DNA of 64,000 nucleotides from Cerioporus squamosus (GCA_022592435.1 JABYQS010000002.1:496001-560000), one strand, 5' to 3'. Positions 12,101 through 24,577 are shown, counted from the first letter of the stretch. Translations and numbers: made by a program. The notes: a model not told the origin generated them from the letters alone.

Positions 12101-13629
12101 ATGAGTTTTGGACAAAGGATCGCTCACGGGACATACCTCCGGACCAGTATTGCTGTCGATTTGAGCGCCGCTTCTTGAATCATGTTATCGAAAATAGGTG
12201 AGTCGCCACTCAAAAGGGTCTTCAGTCGGTCGTAGAGGCTATCCTCAAGCTCGTCCAAAGCAGCACAGCACACGGCGGCGAGTTTCTGCAGCGCAGATCG
12301 TCAGTTGTAGGATGTGCACCTATGACATATTGACCTACCAAGCTCTCTGACATGGTTTCCCATGCATAACTGTCATCAGCCGGGTCAGAGTCCATCTCTT
12401 GAATCTGGACAAGCAATGTTGTGAAGGTCTGCATCGCGTTCTTCATCGTTGACAGCAATACGGCCTTCTGCTTGCTGTCGGTAAGCCCCAGCCCGGGCTC
12501 ATGATACTTCAGGAGCTTCTGCCAAGCAACATTGGCCGCCTCCGCCTCCCGAGGAGCTGACGCGATATCCTCCGCGGAGTGAGTTCGCCCCAACGCCTGC
12601 GCCAGGATAGTCCACTGCGCCTCGACAACACAGCAAACAATGAAGTAACCTGTGAGCGGTCGTCCACGGGACACATAGCGAGACACGAGCGTTTGGATGT
12701 ACTGGAGTTTCTCGACGTCTTCTCCGGTGCTCGAGAGAGCATCGACGGGTAGCCTGTTCAGACGCTCCACGACTTCGGGAGCAAAGAGCGCGTTGAGCTG
12801 CTCCGCGAGTTGTGACCACTCCTCCGGAGCCCAGTCGAAGGATATGGAGCTGATGGCTCGGTATAGTCCATGGAAGGCGGGTGCATACTGAGACAAGACA
12901 TCGAAGGCTGCAAGCAATCTCAGAGACATGAGCATGCGAATGGAGATTGCACTCACGATCTGCCGTCCTGAATTTCTCGACAATCTCCGTCACCAGGGAC
13001 ACAATCGCTCTGAACGCTCCTCCTCTGTGCTCGGGGTGGGTGCTCGCAATTTTCAACAGGGCAGTCACGGTTGTGGAGACCAGCTGGTCGGGCATAGCCC
13101 ATTCTTGGAGTAGAGCTTAAAATGCGACAGACGTTCGCCAACAGTGAGGACATACCTTCCCATGAGAGGCACTGGTCAAAGTCAATGTAGGGTACGTCCC
13201 GCAGGATATCAATCAGAACAGGAACCGTGTCGTCGACGTGTGAGTTTGGGAGGTTGACCGCAAGCTCTGCGAAACCGATGTTGCATTGCACTCGAGAATT
13301 GGGCTTCGTACGTGAGGTTCAACTGACGCTATATCACGAGTAGGTGCGCATACCATGAAGACCCTCTCCTGCCCGGACTCCACGCCATCTTCGCCAGATG
13401 TGACCTCTTGGTGCTCAGGAGCCGCAAGCGCTCTCGTCTCCACCCTAGAGGTGACGAGGACAACGGCAGACAGAACATCTTCGCCTTCAGGAGCGTCCGC
13501 CTTCGCATCACCAATGTTTGAGGCAAGATCAGACAAGATGAGTTGTCGTATATTGAGTTCGAGGCTGCAGTAGTAAGTATGTCAATCAAGGGTTCGCCAC
13601 TATACGCCAAGGCATGCCTACCAGTCCAT
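6140..13629 (-). CDS. STT4: Phosphatidylinositol 4-kinase alpha (STT4 type)
   Basis: Makes PI4P at the plasma membrane, feeding PI(4,5)P2 synthesis. The N-terminus is an 8-nt coding exon (ATGGACTG, 13629-13622) spliced across 13621..13565 to give [20 protein letters not shown] long helical solenoid follows. The PIK accessory domain is encoded at about 8.4-7.5 kb and the kinase domain at the end. Kinase landmarks: [58 protein letters not shown] (catalytic DRHNGN) and HIVHIDFGF. The Asp codon of DFG is split by an intron (6748..6697). The C-terminus is [13 protein letters not shown] through [18 protein letters not shown] (6140), reached by splicing out a short final intron; the tail is typical of the family. 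The gene is divergent from an AGC-like kinase about 350 bp away. Internal exon ends are approximate. Confidence 0.95.
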
Positions 13630-13975
13630 CCTCAAGCTTGCCGTTTGGGGTCAGAGTAACTGTCGCAGAGTGGAGTTTCCGAGGTAGCAGGGGGACACAG
13701 ACTAGGGCGAAGGAGATACGGAAAGGAAGTAAGCAGCAATGCAGTCGCCCCAGACTCGGAGCTGGCTGGTGGAAAGAGACGCGCTTGCGTAGTCGACGCC
13801 GGCCTTTCTGGCGCTTACACGCAGCACGTGAGCGCGAGGGCCACCGTCGCGTAGGCCGTGGCTGGGGTGGCTTGTCTCTCGTTCGTCGCGACGACCTTGT
13901 CCCGCCTTTTCCTTTACGACCGCATCCTACGCACACGACACCTGCTCTAACCTGACATTCTCCGTGAGCTTTCAC

Positions 13976-15621
13976 ATGGCGGCTACTTTGAGCGCAGAAC
14001 GCAAAACTACTAGTCCTCGGAGCCTGGCAAGGACAGCAGACAGCGGCTTTGTGTCTGCAACACGCTCCATGGGGCGTTGGGCCAAGAAACGTGCACCAGC
14101 AACACCGGTGGCATCTTCTTCTAGGCATACTGTATGTTGTGACACCGATTGCTCATATCCGTGTAATCTTACAACTTGAACTATAGCTAGATCGCGCGAA
14201 TCCACCTAATCACCGGGATATGCAGACCGGCATCCCAATTTCCTACGCTGAGAAGTCTACGGGCAGACGTCCTGTGGCTGACCTCCATGACCTCGAGTGC
14301 ATTTCAACATTAGGTAAGTCCTTACTACATAGTCTGAGCACTCCCGCTGGGCTCCGAAGCTCATTGTATCCAGGCACAGGTTCTTGGGGTGCTGCATACC
14401 TCGTCAAAGTCAAAAGACGGTTCGGGAAACCCACTGGCAAGACTGGTGCATTGTTGGCATTGAAGAGTGTAGAGAAGAGAGCATACAGGGACCTCGAGAG
14501 AGTATGTCAATTCTCTTACTACCTAACTAGCTGACTGACAACCCGTGCAGAATGACCCACGAGAGGATCGTTGGGAAGCAGCTGAAGCTAAGAACCTGGA
14601 GCGTCGAGCGCTCACCTCACTTCCCTGGAATCCTTTCGTCGCCGGTGTCCTTGATGCATACGCGGACCCTCGAAACGTTTACCTCTTGCTCGAGCTCGCC
14701 CCGCGCGGTTCTATTAGCGACCTGCTCGCAGACGGGCCACTTTCTCCCGAGGCAGCGAAGTTTTACTTCGCAAATCTCGTTCTCGGTCTCGAGTTCCTCC
14801 ATAGTCACGACCTAATTCACCGAGACATCAAGACCGACAACATACTCGTTGGCGCAGACGGCTACGCCATGATCACAGACTTTGGTTTCTCGCAATTTGT
14901 GCACGACAGCAAAGAGTGGGACCGGCTGGGGACGGTTGCGTTCGTCAGTCCGGAGATTGCTACGAAGACTGCGAACACCACGGAGGCCAGGTTCGCTTCC
15001 GACTGGTGGAGCGCAGCGTGTGCATTATTTGAGATGTTGACCACCTCCATCGTGAGTTGTCGTTGATTAATCTCTCTACAAAAACTCATCGTTCTTGCAG
15101 CCATTCCATCCCAAAGGGAAAGGAGAGTATGCGGAACTTGTCGAGGAACACTGGCAACAGAACATCCACTGGCCAACGGACCCGTTCGATGAGCAAGCTG
15201 AGGATCTTATAGAGAGAATGCTCACGCCACAACTGTCCTCTCGGTATGGTTCCAGAACTATTCCCGTGGGGAGGGACGGATCTGAGGTCAATGAAGACGT
15301 GCGGGAGCATGCATGGATGAAGGATCTCCGTTGGGACCGTCTCGAGGCCAGGATTGAGCGCGTACGTCACTCCATTTCTCGGTTGATTCTTCCATGGGCA
15401 CTGACCTAGGTGCCTACCCCTAGGCTCCGAAATGGCCAGACCCAGTACCGATGTTGACCTCGGGTTGGGACGATCGTTCATTACCAACGCAGAAGAAGGT
15501 GCCTGGCTTGCGGTTGAAGCGGAGGTTCCCCCAGTGCGATGCTATAGGCGACTCCCATCCGGCTGGAAGGCCGAGCAAGCGGCAACGCACTGCGGCCCCT
15601 ACGGAGACTACCACCACTTAG
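13976..15621 (+). CDS. AGC-like serine/threonine protein kinase
   Basis: Start chosen at the ATG at 13976 (CACATGGCG context); an in-frame ATG at 13964 is also possible. Exon 1 ends at 14131 and exon 2 begins at 14187, in phase 0. Visible kinase features in order: glycine loop TLGTGSWGAAYLVKV, ATP-binding Lys in LLALKSVEKR, hinge VYLLLELAPRGS, catalytic loop LIHRDIKTDNIL, metal-binding DFGFSQF, and the activation segment GTVAFVSPEI followed by SDWWSAACALFEML. The C-lobe continues PFHPKGKGEYAELVEEHW and the gene ends in a basic, Pro/Thr-rich tail at the TAG at 15621. The last introns are inferred from GTACGT and CAG/TAG borders. The domain order and the SDWWS motif point to the AGC group; the exact subfamily and substrates are unknown. 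It shares an upstream region with STT4. Confidence 0.85.
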
Positions 15622-17759
15622 TCCTGCTTTCTCGTCGTTCTCTCAGCTCGCTCTTGGCACCTTATCATACTCCTTCCACTGTATCACCACTGTACCAACA
15701 CCTCCGACCGATTCCTTTCATCGATAACCCTCCGCAATGTCGCAGATGTCGGTTAACCTGGACATAATAAGCATACTTGCTGAGTCGGTGCGACAGTACC
15801 CACGCAGACGTATCTGCTATCCGGCAGCGCCCGTTGATATAATCCTCGACTCTTCGACAATCGGTAAACTTTCAACCTTCACGAGGCTCGCGGACCCCTA
15901 CCTGAAGTTGCAACCATCCGCACGTCTCTTCTATGCGTCATGCCTTCAGGTTCCGGCTCGAGAAGTAGCGGCGATCATTGTCGGCGCTGCCTCATGGTGG
16001 TCCTCGGTTCGGAGCAACGAGCATAGGATGGAAGCAGACAAGACGGAGCGGCGTCCGTTTCTCGCGCCCGCGCCGCCTCGTGCATGCGTGGCGGCAAGCA
16101 ATGACTCCATGGTTCTAGCCCGAGCGAGACATAACAATAGGAAGTGCATTAGGGCGGATGTGGCCAAGCAGACGGTGCGGTTCCAACCGCAAGTTGCATA
16201 TGTTCACCGGAAGACTAGTCCAAAATGATATCTTGGCGGCCCGCAAGCTTCGGAAGCAAAGACTCGACGAAGGGCTCTAGCAAGGCTGGCGTAAAAAGTT
16301 GATTCCACACCCTGCTTCATCACTGTAACTAATCTTCGAAAGACATGCATGCTTTTAGCATTCTACCGTTCTCCACGAAGCTCTGGACATCTATTTCAGG
16401 CTGCCGCCAGTGTGCCTGCCCTTGCCTAATTGCGAAGCATCTTAGCAGCCGCGTTGTTGCATTCAACTTCAAGTCTTCTTCAGTGCCGGCAAGTACTTTC
16501 GGTACCTCAGCATCGCGATGGTGCAGGATGACGTTGGTTATGTGGGGGTTCGGACTCGATCATGATACAAGACCCAGTCCTACCGTGACGTCGCGGCGAT
16601 GATTATGCTCTGTACTCGACGACGCGTGCCCGCCCTTGGCCCAGAGTGGCCGAAAGTAGTGTTGCACAACACAGTCAGAGCAGTAAGAACAAGACGCGAG
16701 ATCGCTCGAGACAATAAGACCACGATCGGGGAGCACGATCGCCTCTATCATACGTGCGTACGGTACGGCTGTACGTACCGTACACCCATAAGTAATGCAT
16801 GACCGCTCCAGGGTTCCGACATCTACGTATCTCAGGCATCTACAACGTCACAAATTTTGGTTGTTGGGCATTTGTGCAATGCGTACCGAGGATGTTGACA
16901 TGTTATGGGTCTTGTTCGAGACTAACCTGCACTGGCACGAGGCTTTCTCGGGCGGCCCCGAACTTCGAACTGCAAATACTTAGCGCTACGTACCTCGAGC
17001 GCTGCATCGAGCTTGGCATCTTGAAGCTGTCCGACACAGATTGTGATGAATGATCAAGAAGCGAATGTTCGTGGTGAACTCAAGAATAACACTGAAGGAG
17101 TAGGATAAAATGAGCATTCTGGCAGACTGGCACGCGGCACCTCCACTCGATCGTCCTCCTCAACATCTCCTCTCATCCTCCTGCGCGTGCGAGTGAAGCC
17201 CCGTCAACATATGTCGTCCTACAACTCCCAAGTTATTCAGTGTGATAGCGTAGGGCGGCGCGCGTAATCTATGAGGCGTAAATGCCGCATTACGACGCCG
17301 GGCGAGGCTCTTGGAAGCCCACCCTGGCCGGGTGATATGATGCGAGTCTTGAGGTTCAGCAGTTGCAGGGAAGAGGGAAGGAGACTAGAGGCGGGCGGTG
17401 GCCGGCCGGCGGTACGTGTAAGACGAAGGAATGTCTATGCGAGGGAGTGGGCTGGGTGCGCAGTTGAGCGATATTTGACACAGTGGTGAACAAGATCTGG
17501 ATATCGTACGCGTCAGCCATGATTATGCTGGCAAGGTAGGATGACACGGCTCACCTTCTTCGTGGAGACTTACTTACAAACATCCGACAATAGGGTTTAC
17601 AATAACATTAGGGAGCCGGTGAGACCGAAAGCAAGTCGATAGTGCGAAGCATTAGGTGTGTGATATCCGGAATTGAACACGGACGGCAATGAGAGTTGCG
17701 TGTGGAAGGAACGGAGGTCATGAGAGTAGTCGTGAGGGGAGCTCCTGGGGAACACTGCT
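15622..17759. other. Gene-poor interval downstream of the kinase
   Basis: One open frame of 163 codons (15737-16228, plus) begins in good context but matches no family I know, has no domain or repeat, and may be 3' UTR or chance. The remainder (16.3-17.75 kb) shows only short unsupported frames and a perfect inverted repeat at 16758-16783. Confidence 0.5.
16758..16783. repeat. Perfect inverted repeat, 10-bp arms
   Basis: Arms GTACGGTACG and CGTACCGTAC are separated by GCTGTA. It could form a hairpin or be a dimeric protein site. It lies in the gene-poor interval, about 2.2 kb beyond the start of the Clp1-like gene on its 3' side. Confidence 0.6.
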
Positions 17760-19006
17760 CTACTTGCTGTTGTTGCGACGAGCCATGGATGGCCCTGCTT
17801 CGACGGCGCGGTAACTCATCACTGGATCGGAGGTAGAGTGACCCAACCGGCGTGTCGTGCGTTGTCGACCACGAGGAGGGTCCCGGGCGCGCGCGCTGGC
17901 CTTGGCCTTCATGATGCTCACGTCGTCGTCCTCGTCATCTGCCAGGCACATGCCCTCCTCGTCAGGATCGGCCAGGGTGGCATCGTCCTCGCTCATGGAG
18001 TCATCGGAGTCGCTGTCGTAGTCGAAGTCCGAGTCGTACTCGTCGCTGTGACCGCGGTACGTGTGCGCCTGTCGCCAATATCGTCCAAGGAAGACTTTGA
18101 TGTCCGCGCCCATCTGGAGATACTCGACATTGCGAGCGAGACCTTCCCAGGTCAAGTCACCGTTGTCAAGAGCCTCTTCCATGAAGGCGGTAGACCCAAA
18201 ATAGATGTAGTGGACAAGGTGATGGAAGGACGCAGGATCGGGGACGGGGAGATGAACAATGGGATGTGTGCATGTGGAAGACGGGAGGATGCATGGAAAC
18301 CGTGGCGCAGATACGGGGGACTGGCGTGTGAAAGGCGGCGCTGACATGGGCATAGCAGGGGGCGCATCCATAGCGAGGTCGAATGGTGATGCGCCGCTCA
18401 AAAGACCCCGAAGAAGTGCGGAGTGAGCGCAGAGGTAATCCATGTGCAACTATGACATGGTCAGCGCATGGTCAGACCATCCAAACAAGCAGCCAGCTGA
18501 CCTTCATGATCATCCGTCGCGGTCGTACAGGCTTCCGCGAGGAGCCCAGGAAGGCTGGCGTGTCCTCGAGTCCATAAGAATCGGAAGATAACTCGGTGCT
18601 GATGCCCATGTTGCGGAACGCATCGCACATGCCGGAGGGTGCTGGCATCTTCTTCACGGCCTCGTTATCCAAAGACACAACTATTGAACGCGAAGTCAGA
18701 GAATGAAGCCAAGAGGTCAATATTGGCGGACGTACCGATCGTACAGTCGGACGTCTCGGGTCTGCTCCAGTAGTGTGGGGCCAGGCGCCGGAGCTGGTCA
18801 ACGATGTATTCCAGGGGAACGTCGGCGAGGGCGGGAGGAGGAAATGGGCGAGGAACAAAGGGGACCTGGTGCATTGCACGGCGGGGCGCCAAAGAAGGAT
18901 ACGGGAGGGACGGGGCACCAGGGTTCCGGGCGAGGAGAGGCAGACGAGCGGAAGCGGAATGGCTTATAGATGCGGGGGTGGACGTGCTATTGTCTTCCGG
19001 AGACAT
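17760..19006 (-). CDS. Clp1 (clampless)-like developmental protein
   Basis: Three exons (19006..18736, 18680..18502, 18449..17760) give 379 aa with matching phases. The core HMDYLCAHSALLRGLLSG, then PVPDPASFHHLVHYIYFG and LTWEGLARNVEYLQMG, matches what I recall of the basidiomycete Clp1 family. Clp1 is needed for clamp-cell formation and dikaryotic growth in Coprinopsis and for proliferation in planta in Ustilago. The core also resembles a BTB-like fold. The N-terminus is Ser/Pro-rich. After the core comes a strongly acidic stretch (roughly residues 300-345, Asp/Glu/Ser repeats) and a basic tail ending RRNNSK. Clp1 genes are usually under control of the mating homeodomain proteins; I did not find a defined site here. 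Confidence 0.75.
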
Positions 19007-19725
19007 GTTGTCGGGAAAGGTATGTTGTGTAAAGTGGGACGGGGAGGGGCTCCACCTGGTTTAGGCAGCCTTGGGCCGGAGGTGAGGCGAACTAGGAGGG
19101 ATCACTGGTCAATTGTTTCGACTCGGGGCTTCGCCCAAGAAAAGAATGAAAACGGAAAGTGAGCGTTCCGCGCGACAAAGATTGGACGAAGAAGACAAGT
19201 CGGTAGTGCAAGAACGAAGAAACCCGCAGGAGACGAGGCGGGAAGAGACTTGAACGATTACAAGGGTAATGGGCTAGTGATTTATAGAACGTCTAGGGCG
19301 GCGATGCCGTCTGCCTCGCAACACACTCGACGACGACGACGACAAGACGACAGCAGATGTTGGCAAGGAGGACAGATTTCTGGAATCACATCTGCACTCA
19401 GCATGCTTCTTTCGCGCTCCGCCGCAATCCGTCCCTCCGTCGGGTGCCTCCCCGCGCGGGCGCTCTCCCAGCGTTGCCTTGTTCCCGAGCTCTTATTGTC
19501 TTTCGCTTCCTGTTCGAGATCCTCGTGTCCAACGCATGTCGCAGCAAGGGATTACCCACCAACCGTCTACTCCTGCGACATACTTTTCATCATGATCTGC
19601 TGACTCGTCGGCGTCCAGGTGCAGCTGTGCGCACAAGAACTGCAGATCAGAATCTGGGATATGATCCCTCCCAGGTTCGCGCATCGTCCCGAGTCAGGGT
19701 CTCCGGCCATGCCGTCATCTCGCCC
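19007..19725. other. Upstream region of the Clp1-like gene
   Basis: No gene supported. A short (CGA)n run lies near 19329-19345. Open frames on the plus strand are short and lack family signals. This should hold the Clp1-like promoter and the 3' end of the next minus-strand gene. Confidence 0.5.
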
Positions 19726-21654
19726 TTAGCTCGCTGCGAGTCCTGACAGTGTCCTGACTCCTGATGTCAGGCCGCACATGCATTCCAACAGATGGATCGC
19801 CCACCTAGGTTGATCGAATGCGCCTGATCTCAGCCTCAGCGGTAAATAGCCTCGTGCGCCCTCTGATCTCCCGGGGTTCATTTCGGCTCGGTTCCCCAAC
19901 GCTTGTCCACTAAGCATGGCACTAACTGTCTTGGTGTAAGGGTGCACCACACAAGATGCTCACCTATCCGCGAGTAGAGGCCAGGGCGGGCGACAGTCCC
20001 AAGCGCGGCATAGTCGGGCTGGCACAGATCCATATAGAACCGTGTCGGTCGCATCGCACTTGTGACCTCCCCGGTCGGATGCATTCCTGAGACGCATCGG
20101 AATGCTGCTGCTAGTGTGAAGATGCAACTTGCGCACCGAAATAGTCAGTTTTGGAGATACACACTCACGTAAAGCGACCACTCAAGGTCACTTCGTAGCC
20201 ATCTCTGATATGGCGTTCTCTTTGTCCTCGTCGCGCAGGTGAACGTCCGCGGGACCCGTGAGTGCTGTCGGTATGATCCGAGTCGCACTTGAAGCAATGT
20301 CGTTTGCGAACGACGCCCACGGGCAGGCACTGCACAAAGGGACTGTCGCATAAGGCAGTCAGTCAGAATGCTTCGAGGACGGTGAGAAGAACCCAAACCA
20401 ACGGAGCGGCTCATCCAGTTCATGTTCCCAACAGCCGGACATTGCGCCAATCGCCGTGATGGCAGAAGAGACGATGGAATGGCAGGGAATGGCCACCGTA
20501 CGGCGGGACTCACCTTGCAAGCAGCTGTGATGGTGGAGAATCTGTACGAACATGAGGCAAGCGTACTGCAGCAGACGTCTCTTCACTTACTAAATCATTC
20601 AGTGCCGAAATACGATATGAGGTGATCCTACATACCTGACTCGGCTATGAAGGAGACCAGGGAATGGAGGACCGCAATCACGGATGTAGGATCACCTCCG
20701 AGATTTACGACAATCTGCCATTGGCTCGACACCTTAGGATGAGTCCTGATGAGTCTGAAAGGGGTGGCCAGACTTGTGTCATGCGAACGCATCTGTATAG
20801 GGAATGTTACGCTGCATTGCACGAGTCCTGTGCCGCGTCCATCGCGTAGTGAAAACAATAAAGGACTACCTTCGCGGGATCAAGATGTTGCTACGCGGAC
20901 AAGTTCGGTGTAACTCACCCATTCCGCTGACCACCGGCAGCACAACCGCAGCGTGCGAGCGCGTGTGCCTATTGCGCCGCATCTTTTCAGCCGGCGGAGA
21001 AGAAGACGGCTTCATTGAATGCGGTTCAAGTGGTCTGGTCGGGCCTCTGTGTCCGCGCAACGCAGACAGCGTGTGTATGTGCCGTCCTTCGCAAGACCGT
21101 ATTAGGTACCTTTGGGCGCGCGTGTAGTTGGAGGCAGCGCATCTCCATTCCTCGACTGAAGTGCGGCGTTGTTGCCGTATGTTTTCGCGTCCAGGCGCTG
21201 CGGGCCACAAGGTGCCCGAATAACAGGCGTTCAACTGTTTCCATTCACCGCACTATGAGAGCATAGGGAGGAACCCCGATCAGTGCAGCACGCAGCAACA
21301 TGCGACGGCATCACGTACGAGCAGCTCTAGGCGTCCTTGTGGTATGCGTCCGGCCTCCGGAGTACGTGTCATTGTCGCGTATATTTGCGAGCTTTCTGTG
21401 AAGGCGGCGTGAAGGACGCCATAAATATTCGTGCAAACAGGCAGCCAGGATTCACCGGAGTCTACCTGCGTGAATCGACCAAGACATCCCACTTTGGTGC
21501 ACCTCTGGGCATGCCGCATGAGACAAAACCTTACCACGCGTGTTTTCTCATGGGTGATGAAAGTGACATCGAGCGATACTCATGCCACAGCTGCGGTCTC
21601 CGCCGCCACTAGAAGTGGGCCGGGCCTCGTGGCCGCGGAGGTGTTCGATCGCAT
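19726..21654 (-). CDS. Unrecognised multi-exon gene
   Basis: I do not recognise this protein, but several exon-like blocks with good borders join in frame. They include VDSGESWLPVCTNIYGV...GRLELL, spliced to CGEWKQLNACYSGTLWPAAP (near 21.2 kb), a Ser/Pro-rich to basic block (near 21.0 kb), and THPKVSSQWQIVVNLGG (near 20.7 kb). A Cys/His-containing block RKRHCFKCDSDH (near 20.3 kb) then joins YEVTLSGRFTCIFTLAAAF and RPTRFYMDLCQPDYAALG (near 20.0 kb). The model ends at LSGLAAS-stop (19726). The start is uncertain; a Met at 21654 (MRSNTSAATRPG) is one candidate. At least one intron near 20.45 kb is unresolved. It may be a lineage-specific regulator or a decaying gene. It is divergent from Dad3. 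Confidence 0.4.
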
Positions 21655-21916
21655 CTTTTTCATACTGTATATTTGTTAGAAACAGCATATAATGATATGA
21701 GGACCGAACCGTACTGTAGAAGGCCGCGACAAACCTCCTCCGTTACCAAGGACGTGCGCACACTGAGTGGTGGAGAGGAGTGAACGCAGTTTGACGCCCA
21801 GAGTCGCGTCGCGTCGCGTCTCGCGATCACCCGCTCGTCCACCTCCTCTCCCATCGCATCCCCTTGAGGTCGAACAACTCTCATGTGACGGCCTTTCCCT
21901 CTTCTCATATTGCACT

Positions 21917-22362
21917 ATGGCCACTTCTCTTAGCAGCTCTGTCTTCGAGGCGAACCCATACGAAGGTCATCCCAATTTGTCTGAGCTAGAGGCGGAGGTG
22001 CTGTGGCAATATGCCAAACTATCCCAGAACATCAAGGAGGTGCGTGCGTTTTACCTGATGTCCTCCTCTCCTTGATTGTCTCTCGCAGCTCATTGCAGAG
22101 ACGCGACGCGTGAGCGAGGCTCCCGATGAGAAGATGCTGAAGCAATTGCGAGCATTGGAAGTGAAGATGGGGCTGGTACTAACTCTGGTACGTGGATCGT
22201 AGCCCTTTCGGCAAGAGCGTCGCTGAAGCAACATCGATGCATGATCGCGGTGACTTGCAGTTCAAGGCATCCGTATGGGCTGTCATCAACGAGCAGCCGT
22301 TGGCGGATATGTCAGGAGCTTACACGGAGCCCAGTACCGCAGACGACACCATCAGACAATGA
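21917..22362 (+). CDS. DAD3: DASH complex subunit Dad3
   Basis: Outer-kinetochore DASH/Dam1 complex subunit, which couples chromosomes to spindle microtubule ends. Three exons (21917-22039, 22089-22187, 22261-22362) give 107 aa, the usual small size. The family signature is complete: NPYEGHPNLSELEAEVLWQY, KLSQNIKE joined to LIAETRRVSEAPDEKML, then LEVKMGLVLTL joined to FKASVWAVINEQ. Introns have GTGCGT and GTACGT donors and CAG acceptors. The coding start is in good context (CACTATGGCC). It ends 92 bp from the ARPC1 stop codon on the opposite strand. Confidence 0.93.
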
Positions 22363-22454
22363 GGATCCTCAATTGCAGACTTTCGTGCAGGGAAGTCAGT
22401 TTGTACCGCCACTCGGCATTCCTACGTCTACTGTACATTGTTGTATTGCTACTT

Positions 22455-23949
22455 TCACCGTATATGCAACTTGCTCAACTTCCCAGCCAACCCCGCGGCA
22501 GTAACAGGACTAACGGCGTTCACATCCCAGACAACCAATTTCCCATCCACACCGGACGTGCTGACCTTTGTGACGTTCCCCGGGACGCCCTCGTACGGCC
22601 GCACGCTGGTGATGGTGTTCTGATGCACGCTGAAGAGCTCCGACTCCGTGGAAGACGAAGCAGTCGGGGAGCCGGGGACATTGGAGATACCACGCTCGGC
22701 CGCGTTGCGGAAGGTGTTGAAGGCCGCGCTATTAAGCCGTCCAACTGGCGAGGCAGCGCCGATGCCAGAGCGCGCTCCACCGGATGACTTGTTTGACTGG
22801 GGGTCGTCTAGGCTGCCGACCAACTCCCAGCCGCCCTGGTTGCCCGCGAACACCAACGGCTGACAGTCGTGCCCCGCAGTGACGACCGATTCCTCCGTTG
22901 TGAAGGCAAGAGTGACCAATGGAAGGATGGACAGCTTAATGCTGTAGACGGCAGGACCTCCGGGATAGACGATGTTGATGGAGCTGTCATGACCTATATG
23001 CATAGATGAAGGGTAGCGGATGAGCAACAAAAACACTGTACTCACTGACGAAGGCAAGAGCGTCTCCTGAAGGAGAAAACGCGACGCCGTGAACCCATCC
23101 ACCAGAGGGACTTGCGTATTCGCCACAAATGGTGTTGAACGGGAGCTTCTCTCCCCATACTGATGGAGCGGGTCTTGAATGACGGTTAGTACTTGCAGTC
23201 TCGCGTAACCGAAGTCAAGCAAGTACCTCTTATCGACGTCCTTGATGTAAGCAGAGAATACACGGGCCTTCATATCCGCACTGCCTGCAGCGAGCAAGAC
23301 ATTGTTCGGGTGCCAGTCGACGGACAGTACAGTGGAGCGAATGGGCTTCTTCAGCAGCCGCGAGACCCACCAATCACCCTCAGGATCGAAGGAGCAGATG
23401 GCGATCGCACTAGCAAACATAAGGGGGAAGTCCTATGAGAGTGACAACTAGACGTACCGAGCACCACTCGCAACAGCAAACTTGTCCTCGTTGGGGCTCC
23501 AGCGGACGAACGTCGCGGCACGGTTGACGCGCAGTAGCACCAAAGTCGGCTTCCACACCGTGTGCCCAGTCTGCGGGTCGGGAGTCTGCTGCCAGACATA
23601 CGCGTTCCTGTCTTGCGCGGACGTCACGATGCGGTTGGACTTGGGAGCCCAGTCGATGGAAGTGATCGGCTTATCATGCTAGCACCAAAGGTGTCGGTGC
23701 CTCTGGATCCGATGCAGTTGACGTGAATTGAACATACCTCGGTCAAAGTGTCGATGTGATTCCAATCGTTGCCCTGCCGAGCATAGATGCGGACCTCGTT
23801 AGAGTTCAAGCTCACAGCGACCTCTAGACGGGTGCTCAAAACCCATGTATGACGGAGGTATCGATGGACGTACGGCTGCGGTCTGCATTGAATGCATGGC
23901 AAGTCACCGGACTTTGCTGGCTAAGAGGAAACACTTCAGGAGGTGCCAT
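22455..23949 (-). CDS. Arp2/3 complex subunit 1 (ARPC1/Arc40), WD40 protein
   Basis: Beta-propeller subunit of the actin-nucleating Arp2/3 complex. The start [20 protein letters not shown] at 23949 is spliced to [20 protein letters not shown]. Then come [26 protein letters not shown] and [19 protein letters not shown], all typical WD blades of this family. The long C-terminal exon carries the glycine/serine-rich loop expected between the last two blades (residues around [20 protein letters not shown]) and ends in the final blade GKLVVWDVN and [13 protein letters not shown]. About five exons. Function is well conserved, so the assignment is firm. Confidence 0.93.
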
Positions 23950-24577
23950 GTTGTGTACTCGCGCGAGATTTCGGATGATGCAGAGGACTCTGGGCAGTCT
24001 ACTCCGCAAGGATTAGAGGGGTGGAGGTCAAGAGAGCGCATCAGGACTCAGAGCCCCGTACAGCTCGGCGCTTGTACCCGACGAACCGAACTGATTCGTC
24101 TGACTCTGAGATCATCCGAACTAGACCTCAGGCTCGCGCTGCTCCTTGTCCTTGCATACTACCACACTCATAGAGGTCAGCCGATGAAACCTGGATATCG
24201 CATCGCATGTACAAAGGTAAGCCCGGCATCTCAGGTTGTTGACTGTCGTGGAAGTGAGCTCGGTCTGCTAACCTAGATTCGTTTTGTAGCCGTAGCGGCA
24301 GCCTGCTGCAATACACACACATCAATGGGCAGTAATTCGATGTAATAGTTAGGCAAGGCTTTGGGCTGGCCACACCAAATCCAAGCCTCCAAGAACGTGG
24401 CATATAGCCGTGCGCACATCTTCCCTGTGTGAGTCTCAGTTTGCGAGCCTCTGCGGCATCATCGGATTCGTTCGAGTCACGTCTGTTACTGCGGTTTGAG
24501 TCTTCATGTGGTAATGTACTTGCTATCAATTCAGCAGAGACGTGGACGCTGCTAAGTACTATATCACCTCGTCGAAC
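23950..24577. other. Divergent promoter region between ARPC1 and the GNAT gene
   Basis: No gene supported. A minus-strand open frame of 209 codons (24128-24757) runs antisense into GNAT exon 1 and has no family features, so I treat it as chance. Confidence 0.5.

Noticed and set aside
15737..16228. 163-codon plus-strand open frame after the kinase
   Set aside because: No family, domain or conserved pattern; it may be 3' UTR of the kinase. Mentioned in the gap entry but not called as a gene.
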